A program made the translations under genes and the position numbers. A DNA stretch of 44,171 nt from JAUSPI01 sp964650385. GTDB lineage: Bacteria; Desulfobacterota; Syntrophia; Syntrophales; JADFWA01. The stretch lies in NCBI GenBank assembly GCA_964650385.1, contig CAZYTP010000013.1:1-44171 (forward strand). Reading direction: 5' to 3'. Below are positions 17,619 through 24,942 of the stretch, one piece after another; positions within the stretch are counted from its first letter, which is position 1; each line of letters starts with the position of its first letter. The notes under the pieces are model-generated. The model was not told where the DNA came from. It did not search any database and saw nothing but the letters and a program-made list of their open reading frames with translations.

Positions 17619-17742
17619 AAAAAACCCCGCCACTCACTGTGAAACGGGGTTGTATTTTCGATCACTCCACGGCTCCCTCCTGTTACCGTGATTGGATGAA
17701 ACGTACTGTCTTTTAAATTGTCGTCCTATCTCCTTGAACTGA
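17619..17742 (-). ncRNA. Candidate structured small RNA or leader, copy 1
   Basis: A minus-strand transcript of about 124 bases is predicted, from the promoter at 17749-17776 to an intrinsic terminator (arms AACCCCG and CGGGGTT at 17645-17651 and 17623-17629, then six U). A 42-base core at 17661-17702 is identical to copy 2 and closely similar to copy 3. It can fold as AUCA-CGG / CCG-UGGAG-UGAU, with GGAG in a 3' bulge. The terminator ends about 45 bases before the STAND start codon, so it could act as a regulatory leader. I could not match it to a known RNA family. Confidence 0.5.
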
Positions 17743-17748
17743 TTGAAA

Positions 17749-17791
17749 ATAATACACTTTGTGTCAGGATTGTCAAGGATTTTATCCTTGA
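17749..17791 (-). promoter_or_regulatory. Strong promoter with inverted repeat over the -35
   Basis: On the minus strand TTGACA (17771-17776), a 16-base spacer and TATTAT (17749-17754) make a near-perfect sigma-70 promoter. An 8-bp inverted repeat, TCAAGGAT-TTT-ATCCTTGA (17773-17791), overlaps the -35 and may be an operator. It would drive the candidate RNA and, on read-through, the STAND gene. Confidence 0.6.
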
Positions 17792-17821
17792 ATTAATTGA
17801 AAAAACACTTTTAAACAAAAT

Positions 17822-17950
17822 TGGGAAGCTCCCGCCTATAAGGCGAAGCTTCCCGGTAAGGCATATGCTTTTTATATTGAGCCCTTTACCCCGCCTACAA
17901 CTCGGGGCTTTCGGGTGCGCTCCCGGTCAAGGATTTTTATTGAGGCACAA
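17822..17950. repeat. GC-rich hairpin repeat, copy B
   Basis: This copy starts GGGAAGCTCCCGCC-TATAAGGCGAAGCTTCCC, given here as its two arms, and runs through GGTAAGGCATATGC to CGGGTGCGCTCCCGGTC. It is the longest copy and includes an additional CCCCGCC-TACAACTCGGGG-type hairpin shared with copy C. The gap 17574-18023 is filled by this repeat, the promoter and the candidate RNA; no gene is supported in it. Confidence 0.75.
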
Positions 17951-18023
17951 AGGAGAACGTCTTGTCTTATGATCCGTGATTCGAAAATTCTGCTTCCAGT
18001 TTTCAGTTGAGAGTTCTTTGATT

Positions 18024-19262
18024 CTATTGCGTTTGCCAGAGAGCGTGGATCGGTATGGCATGAAGATTTTCACCGAAAGTGATGTTTTCCGTTCCGGTGT
18101 ATAAGATTATCCCCCTATGAAATGGTTCTTTCAGTATGGTTTGCAGTGTTTGAAGCCCCGCAAAATCTTTTTTGTTCAGTGATTGCGATGCTTTGACTTC
18201 AATTCCTACGATTCGACCACGAGGATCTTCCAGAATAATATCCACTTCTTGCCCCGCCTGGCTGCGAAAATGAAACGCCCTTGGTTGCGTTGTACTCCAG
18301 GTCGATTGTTTAAGTAATTCAAGAACGACAAATTGTTCAAGGAATGGACCCATAACGTGAGGATCGTTTTGCATTCTGTTTTCACTAACACCCGTGAGAT
18401 GGGCAGCAAGACCCACATCATTCAGAAAACATTTGGGGGACTTAACCAATCGCTTCCCCAGATTCCCTGACCAAGCCGGGACAAGATTTACCATGTAGGT
18501 TGCCTGAAGCAGAGTCATGTAGCGTTTGAGAGTTGTCTGCGACATGCCGCTGCTGCGTGACAGTTCGGCAAAGTTGAGAAGCGAAGCTGTACGGGCTGCA
18601 AGCAGGGAAAGCAATTTCGGCATGTCTGTAAGTCCTTGGATATTTGCGATATCTCTTACATCCCTCTGGAGAATTGTTGTAATATATGACTCGAACCATG
18701 CGCTGCGACGGGTAGCTTTGGCACGTTTAAGAATTTCAGGATACCCCCCGTAACAAATTTTACGTATGAGCTTTTTTCTATCCCCTTTATCCTCTAAGAG
18801 AGAAAGATGCTTATTTTCAAATGCATGATCGACAAAATTGTCACGCGTTCCCTCGATCTCACTTTGCGAAAACGGCCAGAGGGTGATAATTTCCATCCTT
18901 CCGGCCAGTGATTCAGATAGATTCGGCAACAACAAGATGTTTGCCGACCCCGTCAGCAAAAACCTTCCAGGCCGACGATCACGATCAACCGCTACCTTGA
19001 TAGCCGAAAATATTTCCGGCACCCGTTGAATTTCATCAAGTATTACATTACCTTCTATACCTGTCAGGAATTTCGCTGGATCGGTTTTAGCTGCAGCTAA
19101 AACAGTAGCATCGTCGAATGTAAGGTAGCGGGCAGTATGCGATTCCTTACCGATCCATTGCGAGATGGTGCTTTTACCGGTCTGCCGGGCTCCATTGATC
19201 AGAACAACTGGGTTGTCTGACAGGGCTTCAAGAATAACAGGTGTTATGTGTCTATAAATCAT
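18024..19262 (-). CDS. AAA ATPase with C-terminal DUF4143, second member
   Basis: This is a 412-residue AAA_14/DUF4143 protein. Walker A is GARQTGKS (24-31) and Walker B is VILDEIQR (73-80). A LLTGSANILLLPNLSESLAGR stretch follows, quoted only to show the sensor and Arg-rich segment of this family. The C-terminal domain contains QEVDIILED and GIEVKAS, resembling a degenerate PD-(D/E)xK core. Partner and function are unknown. The ATG at 19260-19262 lacks a strong Shine-Dalgarno; a TTG at 19301 would add 13 residues. It is flanked by direct copies of the RNA element and the hairpin repeat. Confidence 0.88.
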   Translation of the reverse strand: MIYRHITPVILEALSDNPVVLINGARQTGKSTISQWIGKESHTARYLTFDDATVLAAAKTDPAKFLTGIEGNVILDEIQRVPEIFSAIKVAVDRDRRPGRFLLTGSANILLLPNLSESLAGRMEIITLWPFSQSEIEGTRDNFVDHAFENKHLSLLEDKGDRKKLIRKICYGGYPEILKRAKATRRSAWFESYITTILQRDVRDIANIQGLTDMPKLLSLLAARTASLLNFAELSRSSGMSQTTLKRYMTLLQATYMVNLVPAWSGNLGKRLVKSPKCFLNDVGLAAHLTGVSENRMQNDPHVMGPFLEQFVVLELLKQSTWSTTQPRAFHFRSQAGQEVDIILEDPRGRIVGIEVKASQSLNKKDFAGLQTLQTILKEPFHRGIILYTGTENITFGENLHAIPIHALWQTQ

Positions 19263-19275
19263 GGCTGGATAATAA

Positions 19276-19321
19276 CCAATAATTGGACGAATTTCAACCA
19301 AAAAGTGGACGATATTCGTCC
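19276..19321 (-). promoter_or_regulatory. Palindrome cluster upstream of the second ATPase
   Basis: GGACGATATTCGTCC (19307-19321) is a near-perfect palindrome with 6-bp arms. A further GGACGA half-site is at 19285-19290 and CCAATAATTGG (19276-19286) is an 11-base palindrome. The cluster lies 14-60 bases upstream of the ATPase ATG, where an operator would be expected. No clear -35/-10 pair is visible. Confidence 0.4.
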
Positions 19322-19369
19322 ATTACAATTCATACAGGACAGCATGCCTAATTTTGCCGCCAATAATAC

Positions 19370-19496
19370 AAAAAATCCCGCTTCCTTTTTTAAAGAAACT
19401 GGGTTGTATTTTCGATCACTCCACGGCTCCCTCCTGTTACCGTGATTGGATGAAACTTTACATTTTTTAAAGCGTTGCCCTATCTCTGTGAACTGA
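19370..19496 (-). ncRNA. Candidate structured small RNA or leader, copy 2
   Basis: The 42-base core at 19415-19456 is identical to copy 1, and the identity extends 14 bases further 3' on the transcript. The terminator hairpin (19370-19405) is degenerate, with several mismatches, but keeps the trailing run of U. A -10-like TATTAT is at 19503-19508, yet the TTGACA box of copy 1 is missing. It lies upstream of the second DUF4143 ATPase on the same strand. The gap 19263-19684 contains this, the palindromes and hairpin copy C, with no supported gene. Confidence 0.4.
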
Positions 19497-19523
19497 TTAA
19501 AAATAATACTCTTTTCAATGAGC

Positions 19524-19634
19524 TTGGGAAGTCCCCGCCTATAGAGCAGGACTTCCCGGTAAGGCATACGTTTTTTTCATTGCGCCCTTTACCCCGCCTA
19601 CAACTCGGGGCTTGCGGGTGCGCTCCCGGGCAAG
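19524..19634. repeat. GC-rich hairpin repeat, copy C
   Basis: This has the same plan as copy B: GGGAAGTCCCCGCC-...-GGACTTCCC, then GGTAAGGCATACG, an ACCCCGCC...CTCGGGG hairpin, and CGGGTGCGCTCCCGGGC. The first hairpin's two arms both differ from copy B in compensating fashion (AAGTCC with GGACTT versus AAGCTC/GAAGCTT), so stem formation may be under selection. Confidence 0.7.
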
Positions 19635-19684
19635 CATTTTCCGCACGAAGTGTGGTGTGGTTTGCCGCTGGTGTATTATTGTTT

Positions 19685-20284
19685 TTAGACTTTGCGAATG
19701 GACGCAATCCAGGAGCGCGCACCACCGATCGGATAGTAGACCTTGTATTTCGACCCTCGTATCGAGTCTACCTGCCAGCCCCTGGAAAATGTCTGATATA
19801 TTTCCTCCCTTGAAATTCTTCGCGGCCCGATAAATCCCGGCTGGGAATCACTGAAGCAGAGCATATGGAATATCCCGCCCGTCTCCATTGCCGATTCCAG
19901 AGAGAACTTATAGCGCATCCTGTCTTTGTCGGACAGGTTATGAAAAAGTCCGAGATCGATTATGGTATCGAACCGTTCTTGCAACTGGTCTAACTTCATC
20001 GCATCGAATAACAGAAAAGGTATTTGGGTGCCTGCCCTCTTCGCTCTCGCCAGGGCCAGACCGATCGCTCTCGGCAAATAGTCAATACCCATTACCGTAT
20101 AGCCTTTTTGCGCGAGGAAGATCGCTGTGTCGCCCGTACCGCAGCCCACATCGAGGACTCGACCCTTAATCCGGCCTTCTTGCTCAAGCGTTTTCACGAC
20201 GGGCTGAGGACCGCCCACGTCCCACGGAGCCTTGAACCAGTACGCACAACGAAACAGGATTTTATTGAATTTAGTCACATTCAT
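19685..20284 (-). CDS. Class I SAM-dependent methyltransferase
   Basis: This is a 199-residue Rossmann-fold methyltransferase. Motif I is VLDVGCGTGD (43-52), followed by an acidic motif II end (VMGIDYLPRA) and DTIIDLGLFHNLS as the post-I/motif IV region. The overall pattern is like TPMT/TehB-type small-molecule methyltransferases, but the substrate cannot be read. I start at the ATG at 20282-20284 because GAGG lies 8 bases upstream; a longer frame to 20338 would run through the promoter. The gene ends close to hairpin copy C. Confidence 0.85.
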   Translation of the reverse strand: MNVTKFNKILFRCAYWFKAPWDVGGPQPVVKTLEQEGRIKGRVLDVGCGTGDTAIFLAQKGYTVMGIDYLPRAIGLALARAKRAGTQIPFLLFDAMKLDQLQERFDTIIDLGLFHNLSDKDRMRYKFSLESAMETGGIFHMLCFSDSQPGFIGPRRISREEIYQTFSRGWQVDSIRGSKYKVYYPIGGARSWIASIRKV

Positions 20285-20310
20285 CTGTAAAACCTCGCCG
20301 ACTGTTCGAA

Positions 20311-20338
20311 AAAATACATCTTTAAACAAGCTTGTCAA
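20311..20338 (-). promoter_or_regulatory. Sigma-70-type promoter of the methyltransferase gene
   Basis: On the minus strand TTGACA (20333-20338), a 16-base spacer and TATTTT (20311-20316) give a strong promoter about 30 bases before the ATG. The surrounding bases are related to the promoter-bearing repeat at 17749-17791, including the same 16-base spacing. Confidence 0.6.
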
Positions 20339-20397
20339 GGGTTTTTATTGAGATACAAGCGTTAACTTATTGAAAATAATACATCTTATGACAAAAT

Positions 20398-20433
20398 TGG
20401 GAAGCTCCCGCCCTTGGGCAAAGCTTCCAGGTG
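20398..20433. repeat. GC-rich hairpin repeat, partial copy D
   Basis: TGGGAAGCTCCCGCCC-TTGGGC-AAAGCTTCCA, given as arms, matches the first hairpin of copies B and C. It is preceded by TTGAAAATAATACA, which also precedes the hairpin in copy B. The second hairpin is absent. It lies upstream of both the methyltransferase and the divergent lipoprotein gene. Confidence 0.55.
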
Positions 20434-20561
20434 AGCTAACGAGCAAACGGCGTTTGTCATCTTTGTTCACTTTATTTACCTTGAAAGTTGACTTCACCCC
20501 TCTGTGTAAGGTATTCTACAAAGTATTACGGAACAAGTTATAACAAAAAAGGAGGTCAACC

Positions 20562-21128
20562 ATGAATCGTAAAGCGTTTTTAGTACTGTGCATGATACTC
20601 GCATTAATCATCGGGGGGTGCGCTACTATGGGCGATAAACCGAAGGCGCAAAAGCAACAGGTAATTCTCGATATGAAAAACAAGACGCTGTCGGATCTCT
20701 ATAAAGTAAAGCCCGACGTTAAAGCGCAAATTTCCAGTGCCCCGGGGTATGCCGTATTCAGCAACATGAATGTTAATATTATTCTCGCCAGTTTTGGCGG
20801 CGGATGTGGTGTCGTCATAAATAACAAGACCGGCAAACACACGTATATGAGAATGGGAGAGGTTGGCATAGGTTTGGGCATCGGCGCCAAAGACTTTCGT
20901 GTCGTGTTTGTGTTCCATAGCGCCGATACGATGAACCATTTTGTCAAATACGGCTGGGCGTTCGGAGCTCAGGCCGATGCGGCAGCCAAGGCGAGTGACA
21001 AGGGAGCGGCTGTCGGTGGCGAGGCGGATGTCGGTAATATGACGATATATCAGTTAACGGAGACCGGGTTAGCCCTTCAGGCAACGATTAAAGGGACGAA
21101 ATACTGGAAGGACGATTCGTTAAATTAA
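20562..21128 (+). CDS. Lipoprotein with Ysc84/SYLF-type domain
   Basis: This 188-residue protein has a lipobox ending IGGC (Cys20), so it is probably a lipid-anchored periplasmic or outer-membrane protein. After a short linker the sequence fits the Ysc84/SYLF lipid-binding family: APGYAVFSNMNVNIILASFGG, listed only as the start of the glycine-rich repeats, then further Gly-rich segments such as GVGIGLGIGA. The bacterial role is unclear. AAGGAGGT lies 6 bases before the ATG, an excellent Shine-Dalgarno. A hairpin terminator follows at 21197. Confidence 0.85.
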   Translation: MNRKAFLVLCMILALIIGGCATMGDKPKAQKQQVILDMKNKTLSDLYKVKPDVKAQISSAPGYAVFSNMNVNIILASFGGGCGVVINNKTGKHTYMRMGEVGIGLGIGAKDFRVVFVFHSADTMNHFVKYGWAFGAQADAAAKASDKGAAVGGEADVGNMTIYQLTETGLALQATIKGTKYWKDDSLN

Positions 21129-21192
21129 CATATTGAGGGCTGAGAGGTCGGGTATTGTTTTTTGCCACCTGACCAACTCACCAATCTCACAA

Positions 21193-21317
21193 ACAAAAAA
21201 CCCCGTTTCCTTTTTTCTAAGAAACGGGGTTTTCTTTTAAATCACTCCGCGGTTTTCGCCTGTTACCGTGATTGGATGAAACTTCACATATTTTAAATTG
21301 TTGTCCTACCTTGTCTC
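21193..21317 (-). ncRNA. Candidate structured small RNA, copy 3
   Basis: The core at 21241-21282 matches copies 1 and 2 except for the apical loop and one stem-side base, so the AUCA-CGG / CCG-YGGAG-UGAU fold is kept while the loop varies. The upstream segment TAGGACAACAATTTAAAA is also conserved. The minus-strand terminator (perfect arms, six U) is the best of the three. No promoter like that of copy 1 is present; its 5' boundary coincides with the stop codon of the nrfD remnant. Confidence 0.45.
21197..21233 (+). terminator. Bidirectional intrinsic terminator
   Basis: AAAACCCCGTTTC (21197-21209) pairs perfectly with GAAACGGGGTTTT (21221-21233). A T-rich run follows on the plus strand and six T on the minus strand. 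It would end transcription of the Ysc84 lipoprotein gene from the left and of RNA copy 3 from the right. Confidence 0.8.
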
Positions 21318-21645
21318 AGGAAACGATCTGTATGGGGGTCTGTCCCGCATAAACTACGACATAGCGCAGGATAAAACCGCCTGTAAGAACAGCAACTGCC
21401 ACCACACCGGATATCCAGGGATTGTGCTCCCGCAGGGCCGTCCGCCGAACGAAATGTGGTATCAGTTCATACAATTCAAGGCTGAGCGGTAGAAATAGTC
21501 CCACTCCCACAGCGATGACCCAGAAGAGAAAAGTATAAGGTCCTCCCATGATAAGATGAGCAGCACCGACGGAGCTTCGAGACGAAGTATAGAGACCGAA
21601 GATAAAAAGCAGGATCGTGATGATGTGCTTCCCATGGTAAGCGGA
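21316..21645 (-). pseudogene. C-terminal remnant of an NrfD/PsrC-type membrane subunit
   Basis: The translation has the family's closing segments: GGPYTFLFWVIAVGVGLFLP, then ISGVVAVAVLTGGFILRYVV and VYAGQ. NrfD/PsrC proteins are eight- to ten-helix quinol-interacting subunits of molybdopterin or cytochrome oxidoreductases, usually over 300 residues. Only about 108 residues remain. Homology fades near 21645, and the frame then runs through the start of the divergent FmdE-like gene. No upstream electron-transfer partners are present, so I regard it as a relic. Confidence 0.65.
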
Positions 21646-21730
21646 CGAATTGTCAGAAAATGGATGGTTACAATTCCCGCGACGGGAGGGATCTTTCCGT
21701 CCTGTATGATTCTCTGGAGGTAATGCAGTA

Positions 21731-22390
21731 ATGAATATCGGTCCCTATTCTTTTGACGAATATGTACATCTGGTAAAGTCGTTCCATGGCCACGCCGCGC
21801 CCGGCATGATCATCGGTGGGATCATGGTCGATACGGCGCTCAAGAACACACCAGCGGGAGAATTCTTTGACGCGCTCTGCGAAACTACGAATTGCCTTCC
21901 CGATGCGGTCCAGCTCCTCACTCCCTGCACGGTGGGAAACGGGTGGCTTCGGATCGTCAATGTTGGTCGATATGCCGTCACGCTCTACGAAAAGTGCGAG
22001 GGGGAGGGGGTCCGGGTATATCTCGATTCATCGACACTCGATGCCTGGCCGGCAATTAAGGAGTGGTATTTTAAGCTTAAACCTAAGAAAGATCAGGATT
22101 CACAAGCCCTTGTTGAGCAGATCAAAAATGCCGGGGCGGAGCTGTGCAAAATCCAGAATGTCCACATACATCCCCGGTTTATGGAAAAGCGATCAAAGGG
22201 AAGCATCACCATCTGTCCTCTGTGCGGCGAAGCCTATCCATCAAAAGATGGCGAGATCTGTCGCGGCTGTGGCGGTGAAAAACTGTATACGGATATCGTT
22301 ACTCCCCGATCCAGTGAAGCGGCAAAGTGCCAGACCTCGTTTCCCGCTGTTACCTTTTCAATGAGACTGAAAAACTGCTTAAAATTGTGA
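21731..22390 (+). CDS. FmdE-family protein with zinc ribbon
   Basis: This 219-residue protein resembles the FmdE/FwdE subunit family (formylmethanofuran dehydrogenase subunit E-like), which also occurs as stand-alone proteins in non-methanogens. The N-terminal FHGHAAPG (18-25) and GNGWLRIVNVG region fit the domain. A C-terminal zinc ribbon has C162-x-x-C165 and C177-x-x-C180. Its role outside methanogenesis is not established; links to molybdenum enzymes are often proposed. GGAGG lies upstream of the ATG. About 25 C-terminal residues after the zinc ribbon look unconserved. Confidence 0.8.
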   Translation: MNIGPYSFDEYVHLVKSFHGHAAPGMIIGGIMVDTALKNTPAGEFFDALCETTNCLPDAVQLLTPCTVGNGWLRIVNVGRYAVTLYEKCEGEGVRVYLDSSTLDAWPAIKEWYFKLKPKKDQDSQALVEQIKNAGAELCKIQNVHIHPRFMEKRSKGSITICPLCGEAYPSKDGEICRGCGGEKLYTDIVTPRSSEAAKCQTSFPAVTFSMRLKNCLKL

Positions 22391-22876
22391 TACTACTCAT
22401 AACCTACCTCCGCCCTTTGATTCAAATGTCCAAGACCCATATATCAATGCATATAATATTAAGATTGACTTTATAGAGTTTTCTGTGAGAATATGCGTCA
22501 ACTTGTTATGTTTTCAAGTTTGAAGGAGGGCGATGCCAATTATATAAAAGTATTCACCCGTTTCACGGCCTGATCCTGTCAATCGGTTTCCTTACGTTCT
22601 GCATCACACACGAAAAGTATTTTTCTCACTCACGGTTTTGTTTCCGCTATTTTCTATACCGAAACAGGCATTTTTTCAGACCCGCAATAGAATAAGTCTC
22701 CAAAATATTTTTTGTGAACAACCGGCAATCTTAAAGAGTCGCGCTTCAATCCGGGAAAGAAATTAACATCTTACGGTCGGGATCGTACCCCGTTGTTTCG
22801 ATCCACACTGACCAAAGAAGGGACATACGAAGTGCGCAAAAAACCACAAAGAAGACCTGAGAGAAAGGAGAGCAAC
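22391..22876 (+). other. Intergenic region upstream of the OmpA-like gene
   Basis: These 486 bases contain no gene I can support. A good Shine-Dalgarno (AAGGAGGG) near 22527 precedes an ATG, but the frame stops after four codons. The GTG- or ATG-initiated extension of the OmpA-like frame from 22793 is disfavoured because a proper signal peptide begins at 22877. Confidence 0.5.
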
Positions 22877-23905
22877 ATGAAAATTGGCAAAACAGCTATT
22901 ATCATTGGAGTATTACTGATTTTTCTCGGTACTATATCAAATGTAAAGGCAGAGATAAAACCCGGATCATACTCCGTGACACCTATGGTTGGGGGGTATC
23001 TCTTTGAAGGCAATCAGGAACTTGATCACAGTCCTGTCTATGGTGTGGGCCTTGGGTATAATTTTGACACACACTGGGGAGCCGAGGCTGTTTTTAATTA
23101 TATTGACACGAAATCCAAGGTAAACAAGGGTGACGTTAACGCCTATTTAGGTCGCCTCAACGGCCTTTATCACTTCACGCCTTTTGGGAAGTTAGTACCG
23201 TACCTTGCCGCCGGCGTCGGAGGCATCTCGTTTGATGTCGACAGGGGAGACAACGATACGAACGCCCTGGTCAATTACGGAGCGGGCCTGAAATATTTTC
23301 TCACCGAATCCCTGGCTCTGCAGGGTGATGTCCGCCACATAATTTCTTTCAGCACTACCCATCATAATCTGATGTACACCGTGGGGCTCACGTTTTACTT
23401 TGGCGGTGAGAAGAAAAAAGAGGTCATAACCGCTAAAGAAGAGGTCACGCCCGTTAAAAAAGAGGTCACACCCGTTAAAGTCGTCCAGGACAGTGATGGA
23501 GATGGTGTTCCTGACGACCGAGATCAATGCCCACGGACTCCGAAGGGCGCTCCAGTCAATGAAGTCGGGTGCTGGGTCTGTAAGGGACTTGAGTTCGACT
23601 TTGATAAATGGAATATCCAACCCCAATATTTCCCGATCATAGACGAAGCCATCGACTGCATGAATCAAAATCCAGATATTACTATAGAAATCCAGGGACA
23701 TACGTGTGACATTGGAACGGCGGAATACAACCAGGTTCTGTCGGAAAAGCGTGCCAACGAAGTCAAGAACTACTTCATCACAAGTGGGATTGCCCCAGAA
23801 AGGCTGACAGCTATCGGCTACGGCCTCACACGACCCATTGCCGACAACACAACAAAGGAGGGACGGGTGAAGAACCGGCGGGTTCAGTTGAAACCGATTT
23901 ATTAG
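22877..23905 (+). CDS. OmpA-like outer membrane protein
   Basis: This 342-residue exported protein has a signal peptide with probable cleavage after NVKA (residue 25). An N-terminal eight-strand-type beta barrel covers about 26-185. A linker contains a tandem EVTPVKKEVTPVK repeat. A thrombospondin type 3-like calcium motif (DSDGDGVPDDRDQCP) follows. The C-terminal OmpA domain (about 240-342) has the peptidoglycan-binding signature, including IEIQGHTCDIGT and RVKNRRV. It anchors outer membrane to cell wall. AAAGGAG lies 7 bases before the ATG. Confidence 0.92.
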   Translation: MKIGKTAIIIGVLLIFLGTISNVKAEIKPGSYSVTPMVGGYLFEGNQELDHSPVYGVGLGYNFDTHWGAEAVFNYIDTKSKVNKGDVNAYLGRLNGLYHFTPFGKLVPYLAAGVGGISFDVDRGDNDTNALVNYGAGLKYFLTESLALQGDVRHIISFSTTHHNLMYTVGLTFYFGGEKKKEVITAKEEVTPVKKEVTPVKVVQDSDGDGVPDDRDQCPRTPKGAPVNEVGCWVCKGLEFDFDKWNIQPQYFPIIDEAIDCMNQNPDITIEIQGHTCDIGTAEYNQVLSEKRANEVKNYFITSGIAPERLTAIGYGLTRPIADNTTKEGRVKNRRVQLKPIY

Positions 23906-24114
23906 AGCATCCACTAACCCGAGACATCAAAAGCAACCGACTATCGGTACGTTACTGCGAATCCGTATAGGGAATGTTACGCGTAATTTGGGGATATCCC
24001 TTACCCCTAATCCATCTTGTACTGTTGAGAAAACGTTTCCTATGTCCAGGGCTAACCCTTGTTCCCCTGATGCGATTCCCGTTTCCGCGGCCGAAAGGGT
24101 AAGCAGGACACATT

Positions 24115-24942
24115 ATGCGTATGATCTGGTCAATAATCTCAATAGCCGTTCTCTCTTATATCGGCCTTCTGGTCATTGTTTTTGTTGCCCAACCCCATTT
24201 TATCTATTTTCCGGAGAAAGCCTTTTTCGAAACACCTGATCAGACGGGACTTTCATACGAAGACGTCTCTTTCGAAACCACGGATGGTGTAAAGCTTTCC
24301 GGCTGGTTTGTCCCTTCTGAAAAACCGAAAGGAGTTATTCTGTTTTGCCACGGCAATGCGGGCAATATTTCCCACCGCATGGCTTCCATCCGTATTTTCA
24401 ACCGTCTCGGTTTCAGCACGTTTATTTTTGATTACCGGGGCTACGGAAGAAGCGAGGGAAAGACCACCGAAAAAGGAACCTATCTCGATGCCGAGGCGGC
24501 GTGGCTCTATCTGACCGGGAAGCAGCAGGTGCCCCCGGAAGAAATCATTCTTTTCGGGCGGTCGCTCGGCGGGGCAATTGCCGCACGGTTAGCACAAAAT
24601 CACACTCCGAAAACACTTCTCGTTGAGTCTTCGTTCACCTCCGTCCCCGATATCGCAGCTAACATCTATCCGTTTCTGCCGGCCAGACTGCTTGCCCGTT
24701 TTGACTACAACACCGGTGAATATATAAAACAAATCAACTGTCCCATACTCGTCATACACAGTATAAACGACGACATCATACCCTTCAGTCACGGCCGCCA
24801 ATTATTCGAAGCGGCACGGGAGCCGAAGGAATTTCTCGAAATTACAGGTACTCACAACGAGGGATTTATGACATCGGGGAAACGCTATGAAGACGGTCTC
24901 GACGCCTTTTTAAGAGATTATCTCTCAATCGGCAAAGAATGA
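24115..24942 (+). CDS. Membrane-anchored alpha/beta hydrolase
   Basis: This 275-residue serine hydrolase has an N-terminal membrane anchor (residues 4-25). The oxyanion-hole HGN (79-81), nucleophile motif GRSLGG (S150), acid near D219 and H247 complete a Ser-Asp-His triad. It resembles the BEM46/YfhR-type family. The substrate is unknown; lipid or peptide esters are possible. It is not in an obvious operon: the OmpA-like gene ends 209 bases upstream. Confidence 0.88.
   Translation: MRMIWSIISIAVLSYIGLLVIVFVAQPHFIYFPEKAFFETPDQTGLSYEDVSFETTDGVKLSGWFVPSEKPKGVILFCHGNAGNISHRMASIRIFNRLGFSTFIFDYRGYGRSEGKTTEKGTYLDAEAAWLYLTGKQQVPPEEIILFGRSLGGAIAARLAQNHTPKTLLVESSFTSVPDIAANIYPFLPARLLARFDYNTGEYIKQINCPILVIHSINDDIIPFSHGRQLFEAAREPKEFLEITGTHNEGFMTSGKRYEDGLDAFLRDYLSIGKE

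Noticed and set aside
17574..17633. 20-residue N-terminal extension of the STAND protein
   Set aside because: It would overlap the terminator hairpin of RNA copy 1, and the ATG at 17573 has a good upstream AAGG.
17619..21317. Integron cassette array with attC sites
   Set aside because: Single genes alternate with direct repeats, but no conserved attC R'/R'' boxes and no integrase were seen, and the genes are not all in one orientation.
23988..24239. 83-codon plus-strand frame before the hydrolase
   Set aside because: It overlaps the hydrolase start in another frame and has no Shine-Dalgarno.
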